Position numbers and translations under genes: made by a program. DNA of 64,000 nt from Synchiropus splendidus (lineage: Eukaryota > Chordata > Actinopteri > Syngnathiformes > Callionymidae): NCBI RefSeq assembly GCF_027744825.2, contig NC_071349.1, positions 4,650,001 to 4,714,000 of the forward strand, written 5' to 3'. The notes beneath the pieces are model-generated. The model did not search any database, was not told where the DNA came from, and saw only the letters and a list, made by a program, of their open reading frames with translations. This document shows, piece after piece, positions 57,896-64,000 of this stretch (the first letter of the stretch is position 1; the number at the start of each line of letters is the position of its first letter).

Positions 57896-58516
57896 AAAAC
57901 TCTGTGCTTTGTCAAGTGCTGGTGTTTTAAATATCGTATTTAATTTGTGGCATCGGCGCCTTTTAATGTGCATGGGCTGCAGGATGCAAACTTTACATGA
58001 CAGACTGAAAAAAACCTCGTAGACATGCTGTTGCCAAGTGAGCGCAGGCAAGTGGCAGGGAAGGAGGGAGGAGCGGACGCATCACAAACTGTAGGCGGTG
58101 CTTCATCAGGGTGCTGGCTGTCACATGTGATGCTTTAGCGTACTTAGCTCCATGTTTGGTGTCAAAATGTCAACGCAGATTGTACTCTCTGACAACCGAC
58201 GCCAGCTCGTAACACAAAAGACATAGTGGTCTTTCTCCTTGAAGCGCAAAAAAGTATTCACCTTCCCATCTTTCTTGAAACAGTCTTCCATCTGCATAAA
58301 CTTTTCTCTTTCTGTACATTTTGGGATCATTATTTATACTTCAATTCCACTGGAAACACTGCCGTAGCTACCGCTGCTACTGTCGAAAGTTTTTGGTCAA
58401 AGCACGCTCTTAATTTATTTTTTCGTATTTATTTTTAGACAAAACTTTTAAGCTCTCTCTAAAATGGCATGGCAGGCAGATCTGGCCCGCGGGCCTTGAA
58501 TTTGACACCTGTGGTT
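57896..58516 (-). mobile_element. hAT element end with partial N-terminal coding region
   Basis: The plus-strand right edge 'ggcccgcgggccttgaattt' and 'gacacctgtgg' is, in reverse, the well-known fish hAT start (C-A-G-G-x-GTGTCAAA type followed by a GGCCCGCGGGCC palindrome). Inside, the minus-strand frame at 58330-58121 could be the damaged start of its transposase, but I see no intact BED zinc finger. The left boundary is uncertain. Confidence 0.5.
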
Positions 58517-58529
58517 TAGATGGTCTCAC

Positions 58530-60130
58530 GGGGGCGTCCTGGTTTACCGCTCTTGATTTCTCAGATGGCTATTGGCAGGTTGAAGTGGCTGAGGCCTGCC
58601 TTGGTACATATGCATGGTCTATTTGGATGACATATTGATTTACAGTCACACTTATGATGACCATCTTACTCATATGAAAGAGAATTTTTCCTGAATAAAG
58701 GAGGCGGGGCTCTGTCTCAATCTACAGAAGTGACAATTTGCCATGTGGTGTTTTTGTGGCACGTGGTCTCCAGAAGGGGTTTACAGCCTGACCCCTGCAA
58801 CACAGACAAAGTGAGAAGTGATGCATCGAAGAACTTGTGGCAGCGCTTGCTCAAGAGTGTGAGGGATTGGAGAGAGTTATTGCATATACGAGTCAAACTG
58901 TCACACTTCCTCAGAAACGCTGGTCCACCTTTGATCGCGAGCTGTGGGCTGTGGTGTGGGCTGTTCGGGAGTTCAAACATTAGGTGGGGTTGTCATCATT
59001 TTCTAATATCACACACCATCATCCTCTGTTTGTCTTGTTGGACAATGATCCCACGTGACGCAGGAGTGCTGGGTGTTAGAGCTGGATCTATATGACTAGA
59101 CAATGGTTCACAACATAAGAATGCGGACCGATTATCTCGTCGGCCTGTATCTCAAGAGGTAATGGGTGTTTCGCTGGGTGAGGCGTTAGGTACCTCTCAT
59201 GTTGGAGAGTGGCATCAGAACACATTCGCAATCCGAAGTGATGCAGAGTTGTTGTTGTCACTGTAGCGAGAAGACTTAGAAATCAATACAGTACTGGAAT
59301 GGTTCGCTTCTGGGAAGTCTCGGCCTCCCCGTAGGCTTCTAAAAGGGTTATCACTTTCTCTACATAAACTGTGGACAGAGGTCAGTAGGTTGTCTGTGAA
59401 GGGGTGCCTGCTCTGCTGTAGGGAAAGGTTGATGCCCACTGGTGAGTACAGGACCCAAGTGGTTTTCTCGGCTGGGTTGGTGCCTGAGCTCCTGCATCAT
59501 TCGCATGGTGGCCCAGCAGCAGCACATTTTTCTGCTGAACGTATGCGGGGAAAAGGCGAGACAATCCTATTATTGGCCATTCATGTAAAACGGTGGTGTG
59601 AGCAGTGTGAACCTTGTCAAACTCGCAGGTTTTCGACACCTAAGCTCCTATGGGTGGCTCTGAGGTGACCAGACGATTGCTGAGGGTGGCTACCGATATC
59701 TTGGAGCTGCCTGTGACATCTAAGGGTAGTCGGTACATTTTGGTGGTAGAGGACTACTTTACCAAGTATGTCACACTGTATTCACTGAGAGACCAGACTG
59801 CCCGTATTGTGGCTCGGTGCCTGTTTGAAGATTTTGGATTGGTGCATGGTGTCCCTGCGGTGTTACATACCGTGGCATATAATCCGACCAGTTGGCTAAG
59901 GTGCTGCTGGCCTGCAGCGGCGAGTGGGACACATATGTAAAGTGGTGTTTGCTTATAACACTACATGCCATTCAACAACACGTTATTTCTTGATGCACTG
60001 GCGGGAAGCTAGGGTCCCAGCTGATCTTTTGGCACCTGCGGCAGCTCTCCTCATTGGAAAGGACTGTTTAATTCTGGGGGTGTTCCTGGGGTGACCTACC
60101 ATATCTCTGATCTGTTTAAACGAATTCCAT
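58530..60130 (+). pseudogene. pol: Ty3/Gypsy Pol, second copy: RT, RNase H and integrase remnants
   Basis: In order: 'ASWFTALDFSDGYWQVEV' (first RT Asp, about 58550), then after an internal deletion the intact second box 'VYLDDILIYSHTYDDHLTHM' (58619), 'SRRGLQPDPCNTDKVR' (58770), RNase H 'STFDRELWAVVWAVREFKH' (58930), integrase zinc region 'LLHHSHGGPAAAHFSAERM' with 'CEQCEPCQTRR' (59490-59630), the integrase first Asp in 'VATDILELPVTSKGSRY' (59690), and 'RCLFEDFGLVHGVP' (59825). The second integrase Asp is lost (HTVA). Many frameshifts. It differs from the first Gypsy copy, so it is an independent family. Confidence 0.9.
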
Positions 60131-60468
60131 AAAACAAAAACAAAAAAACTAGTCATTTTTCTTGCAGTGGATTTAGTGCTGAAAACAGAATAACAAAAAT
60201 GAAAATATCAGGTCATTTGAATTGAATAGTTGGTTTTTAACATGGCTGTTTGAACCGGAAGCAGAAGAACAGGTGACTGGGCTCTGTGTGGTGCATTCAT
60301 TATCACCGGACGATATTTTTCCTGAACCTCCATAAGCGCTCACTCCAACAAAAAATAGGAATTTGAGCCCTGTAAAAACATTAAACACTTGGCTAACCCA
60401 TACTGACACATTACATGCAAGAAAAAAACTATCAACACTTTTTGAAAGCGTTTCATTGCAGCACAACA

Positions 60469-62265
60469 ATGGCTGCTCTCAAAGACCACGGTAACTTGGT
60501 TGTGGAACTGATCCAAGTGGGTGAAACCCACAGTGAAATTTCTGATGCACTACGCAACCATGGTGTTCACCAAAGCTCTGTAATGAGCATAGATTCCACG
60601 CCCCGCACGGACTGAAACGGAAACAACAAAACGACAAACACATATCTATCTATGTCTCTATGTATGTATATGTGCGATTTACATTTCTGTTTATAGGGGG
60701 CTCAAAACTTAACTCCTGTTCCATACGATGCCGAGTACACGGGCCATAAGCTGCATCGCGACCAAAACAAGAAACTTGCAAAGTTCGGTGTTACTTATGG
60801 GCTGGCAGTTGATGGACACAGCTGCAAAATTGTTGCCCTCACCACACTGCCAGTTAAAAAAACAACCTGGTCATTTATGAAGAGATTTACAGGTGAATAT
60901 TATCTGTAAATATATTCATCTCAATGTTGCATTTGTTAGAGTCACTGTTGTCATGTCTAATCCCTATTTCGTATTTGATTCTAGATCTGCTGTGCTCAAG
61001 TATGGCATTTGGGACCAACTCAGGGTGGACCATGGCAGGGAGTTTTACATTTTATATAATGACAACTGTAAAACTAATTGGGGTAATGGGCCATCCTTCA
61101 GGGGAGTGAATGAACATATACTTTAGAAATGCATGTGAAATGTCGTATTTTGGTTCTATGGGTTCTCCCACTACATATAGACCATAACTGAGCTTGTATG
61201 ATCAGCAGCAAGGAGCCAATGAAGGTAGGATTCTTTGTTTGACAAAACATGTCTGGCAATTTTCTTGCTTCATGCAGTCTTAGTTCAAGTTATACATTTA
61301 CAATAGATAACAAGCAGATCTGGCAAGTTCAAGAAAGGTGCTGTCGTAATTGATAGTTCATAAAAATATCGGACTCTCATATATGTAGTGACCTGACTGA
61401 CTTTTTAAATGTACGTATATTGATGTACCTTAATTACAATGTTGTATCTGTTTTTCTTTCTTTCTGTTGTCAACAGAATCATGGTGTGGAAATATTGTGG
61501 CCAGAGGTGAACAACAGAACAACATCCACTTAACTTGCTCTTGTCCATTCGCCAGAGCAAGAATTAATTGACATGGAGGACAATATAACCAAAATGTGCA
61601 CATCAAACCTCACATGCCAATTCAGTAGAATTGGATTATCCAGTCTGGTGGAGGCATGAAATGCTCACAGGATTCCAGGTATGTGTCTATGGATGATTTT
61701 TTACCATATTACTGATTACCATATACAGGTATATTTGTTTATGTTGACTGTCTCAATTCATTGCTGTGTGTGATTCTATGCTAATCTAAACTGCAAGAGG
61801 GATGCATTGAAAACTCACAGTTTCACACTTTTTTACACGTTTTTAGAACTATGTAACGCTTTAAAAATGGTAGAAAAAATGTCATAAGAATTTTAACACC
61901 GACTCCTCTGATTGAATTTGTTTCTGAAACATTAGTTTTAGTCCAGCCTACTGTAAAACTGACCATGTTCGTTTCCTTCAAGCGGGGGAATACCAAATGA
62001 ACTAGCTGCTGGTGGCTGTCCATCTGGAGTGCCAGAGGAAGTTCTGCTATGTGGCTCTGGTGCGGCGAATGCATACAAACAGGACCTGGGGTCTTCTTTG
62101 ACATGGACCTCTGTTTTTGGAACCAACCCTTTTTCAACTGTGCCAGACAGATGCCTTGCAGAACATGACATTTCTATTATTTTTAATAATGTGGTGAACA
62201 ATGACTTAACAACTTTCCAAGCTGCGTTATTGGCCCGAATACATGTAACCCAGAGATATGTTTAA
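60469..62265 (+). pseudogene. rve-type (DDE) integrase gene, multi-exon, inactivated
   Basis: Exons: from an acceptor at 60461 with ATG 60469 (HTH-like 'MAALKDHGNLVVELIQVGET'), 60697-60892, 60985-about 61120, 61477-61678 and 61983-62265. The catalytic triad can be traced: Asp in 'GLAVDGHSCKIV' (60811-60813), Asp in 'DQLRVDHGREF' (61028-61030) and Glu in 'NHGVEILWPEVNNR' (61489-61491). C-terminal exon: 'PFSTVPDRCLAEHDISIIF'. The fold is that of retroviral/IS3-type integrases, which cut and join DNA ends. Damage: a one-base gain in the A7 run near 60857, which alone explains the loss of frame before the next exon, loss of frame in exon 4, and TGA in place of a Trp codon at 61657-61659. An additional exon-like block at 62459-62672 follows. 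It is probably the transposase-like gene of a large DNA element; no terminal repeats were identified. Confidence 0.65.
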
Positions 62266-63250
62266 ATAAAAGGTTGAATGTTATTAGTCATTTCCTTTGA
62301 GCATTCATGTGCAGGCAATGATTTTTTTTGTTGAGCAATTATTTTTACAAACGTTTCATGTGCCACGACGGCTTTGGTTTTTACTTGTGCCTTAAAGTGC
62401 CTTGTCATGTAAACTGACATGATAGTAAATGTGAACAAACAGTGAACAGTGAGGTAAATTGTTATCAAACGCCGATTCGGAGCCATTATTCTTCAAAAAT
62501 GTGTCCAGATATTGTATCCGACAACCCTCTGGTTTTTGGGTAGTTGAAGGAGAATTCATCAACACGGCAATTTGGCCAAAAAGAAGAATGCCACTCTTCA
62601 ACACATACGCAGCAACCAGTGATGTATGGCAGCACGAGGACAACACTGGCTCAACAACTTGCCCTAGACAGGTAATAAAAACAAAAAAAGCTTAAATAAA
62701 ATTGACTTCTATTCCTTTGGAAAGCAGAGTTACCTTAGCATATGATGCATGAAAGCGCTTAACAGCAGCATTCTGTTTCCAATATGTTGATCTTAGGAGA
62801 TTCTGTTATTGGCTAAGGGTTTGCTGTTGGAGTTGCGTTTTGAACATTAAGATAGCACTACAACATTAGTGTCCAACTGATTGATGCGTCAAAATTACCT
62901 TGTGTGCCTTGTGAATCTAACATCTTCTTCCTTTGGCTGTCCATAAGGACGTATGGACTGGATTAGAACTGTAAGATCCCTAATTGCAGCTGTGCAGGTC
63001 AGATTAACAAATATGTTCTCAAAATCTGTGTCCTTGTACTGCAGCCTAAATATGACTCAGTAGCTTTTAAATATTTGTAACAGTTAATATTAAAAAAAAT
63101 AAATAGCAGATGACAATACATACAGTGCACTAGAATGTTTTTCCCGCTCCATCGCATGCATAATTCATTTGTGCTGTTCTTAACTGTCCCAATAGACAGT
63201 CCTTTTAAGTTCAGTTGTTCTAAGTCCAGTTAAATAAGAGGCCCTTGAAA
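62266..63250. other. Downstream of the integrase gene
   Basis: An open block at 62459-62672 ends at a donor-like 'gacag|gtaata' and reads 'RQPSGFWVVEGEFINTAIWP', which I do not recognise. It could be a further exon or part of the same element. Nothing else seen. Confidence 0.35.
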
Positions 63251-63254
63251 GAAT

Positions 63255-63310
63255 AACCTCATATTAAGACTTAGACTTAGACTTTCTTTATTGTCATTGC
63301 ACAAAAACAT
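63255..63310 (-). repeat. LINE 3' tail ('ttagac' repeats)
   Basis: 'gacttagacttagactttct' followed by 'ttattgtcattgcac' is the reversed 3' end of a CR1/L2-group LINE. No coding part is attached. Confidence 0.55.
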
Positions 63311-63354
63311 ATCACTATATTACGGAAGAGGATTAGGGCCAATGAAGAAAAAAA

Positions 63355-63525
63355 AATAATTGGCAGAATTCTGACATTAATCTCAGAATTCTCACTTTAA
63401 AGGGAAAAATCTCAGTTTTTTCTCAGAATTCTGACTTTAAAGTGAGAAATCTGAGTTTTTTTCTCAGAATTCTCAGTTTTTTCTCAGAATTCTCAGTTTA
63501 AAGGGACTGACTTTAATCTGAGAAC
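63355..63525. repeat. Short-period palindromic repeat 'tctcagaattctgactttaa'
   Basis: At least five copies of 'tctcagaattct' alternate with 'gactttaa'/'cactttaaaggg' and 'tttttt'. 'agaattct' is itself a palindrome, so the tract can fold in many ways. It is a common fish low-complexity repeat. Confidence 0.85.
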
Positions 63526-63844
63526 TATTGATGGTCACCCAACGTCTCTCCCTGTTCTTTCACACTCTTGATCATTAAGTTTAGGATTGAGTAGTTGAGC
63601 GAGGGCGAACGCAAATAGGATATTGGATAACAAACAGATAATGGTTTTTTTGGGAAGGATTTCGCTGTCTACTGTTTTTTTTTAATTTTTACGTTTCCCC
63701 CTCTGTGGGAGTTATGGGTTATTTGGACAAAAAACACAATATCCCTGTTTGAACTGACATTCCTCTCAGACTAAAGCAGACCTTTTAAAGCCAGTAAAAT
63801 GTTTCCACAGTCATCATCATCAACCACAATAATGTTGTGGTATT

Positions 63845-64000
63845 GCAGATGATTGGCTCCGATCTCAATTTCATTCCTATCGTGTTGATCGTGACTCTTA
63901 CTTCATCTGCCATGTCATGAAGCTGTGTGAGTATGTTTCTGCAGAGTTCAGCCATGTCAGGTACTTGATGGTGCGGAGGGATAATGAATCTGCGTCTCAG
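63845..64000. other. Segment open on both strands, running off the window
   Basis: Plus: 'DDWLRSQFHSYRVDRDSYF' after 'ttgcag' with a possible donor 'gtcag|gtactt' at 63960. Minus: 'MAELCRNILTQLHDMADEV' with a possible donor. Either could be an exon of a gene beyond the edge. No family recognised. Confidence 0.25.

Noticed and set aside
58717..59095. Both-strand frames at the second Gypsy element
   Set aside because: The visible protein similarity is to RT/RNase H in broken plus-strand frames. The long frames are out of register with it.
63845..64000. Assignment to a named gene
   Set aside because: Both strands are open and the sequence stops at the window edge; no family recognised.

Overview
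This is a vertebrate nuclear window, most likely from a teleost fish. Exons are separated by introns with GT/AG borders, microsatellites are long (AC/AT types), and the retroelement and transposon mix is that of fish genomes: Tx1/L1-like, L2-like, RTE-like and Rex6/Dong-like LINEs, DIRS-like, Gypsy and BEL/Pao LTR elements, hAT, Tc1/mariner and a Zisupton-type (KDZ) transposon. I found no convincing ordinary single-copy host gene. Family names come from motif recognition by eye; no search was run.

Layout. 0-2.3 kb: purine-rich dispersed repeat, then a minus-strand Tx1/L1-like LINE that lost most of ORF2. 2.3-10.3 kb: intergenic, with two large AC/AT microsatellites, a 1.1-kb AT-rich fold-back repeat (4.9-6.06 kb) and a GC-richer, unique-looking segment (6.4-7.4 kb) that could be a conserved regulatory element. 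10.3-12.2 kb: purine-rich repeat joined to a DIRS-like element with a readable tyrosine recombinase. 14.7-15.5 kb: two exon-like blocks related to a gene at 47.9 kb. 15.8-18.06 kb: decayed Gypsy element.

18.415-30.659 kb is the main object: a ~12.2-kb Zisupton-like DNA transposon with inverted ends of ~1.9 and ~1.6 kb. On its minus strand it carries a 12-exon KDZ-type transposase that is broken (two in-frame stops, core missing) and, separately, a three-exon gene of unknown function whose 261-codon frame is uninterrupted and ends in a minisatellite-encoded Ser/Thr/Pro-rich tail.

31-36 kb: a Rex6/Dong-like LINE piece and a multi-exon HECT E3 ligase pseudogene (G2E3-like family). 36.6-37.96 kb: unique sequence. 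38-45.3 kb: a cluster of nested elements (short TIR element, hAT transposase, L2 3' end, a perfect 533-bp hAT MITE with 8-bp target duplication, another LINE piece, two Tc1 remnants and a sliver of Zisupton inner sequence). 45.8-54.96 kb: a BEL/Pao element split in two. Between its halves lie a multi-exon gene with a DMAP1-binding-like N-terminus and a protein kinase glycine loop, two helix-turn-helix integrase exons on the opposite strand, and a 41-bp minisatellite whose unit is also present once, inverted, at the far side of the interval. 58.5-60.1 kb: second Gypsy remnant. 60.4-62.3 kb: multi-exon rve (DDE) integrase pseudogene. 63.2-64 kb: LINE tail, short palindromic repeats and an open segment running off the window.

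A theme is intron-containing, decayed, probably multicopy genes (KDZ transposase, HECT ligase, kinase-like, two rve-type integrases) lying among transposon ends rather than among host genes. They look like genes of large intron-containing DNA transposons. Whether the kinase and the unknown three-exon gene are true cargo is the main open question.
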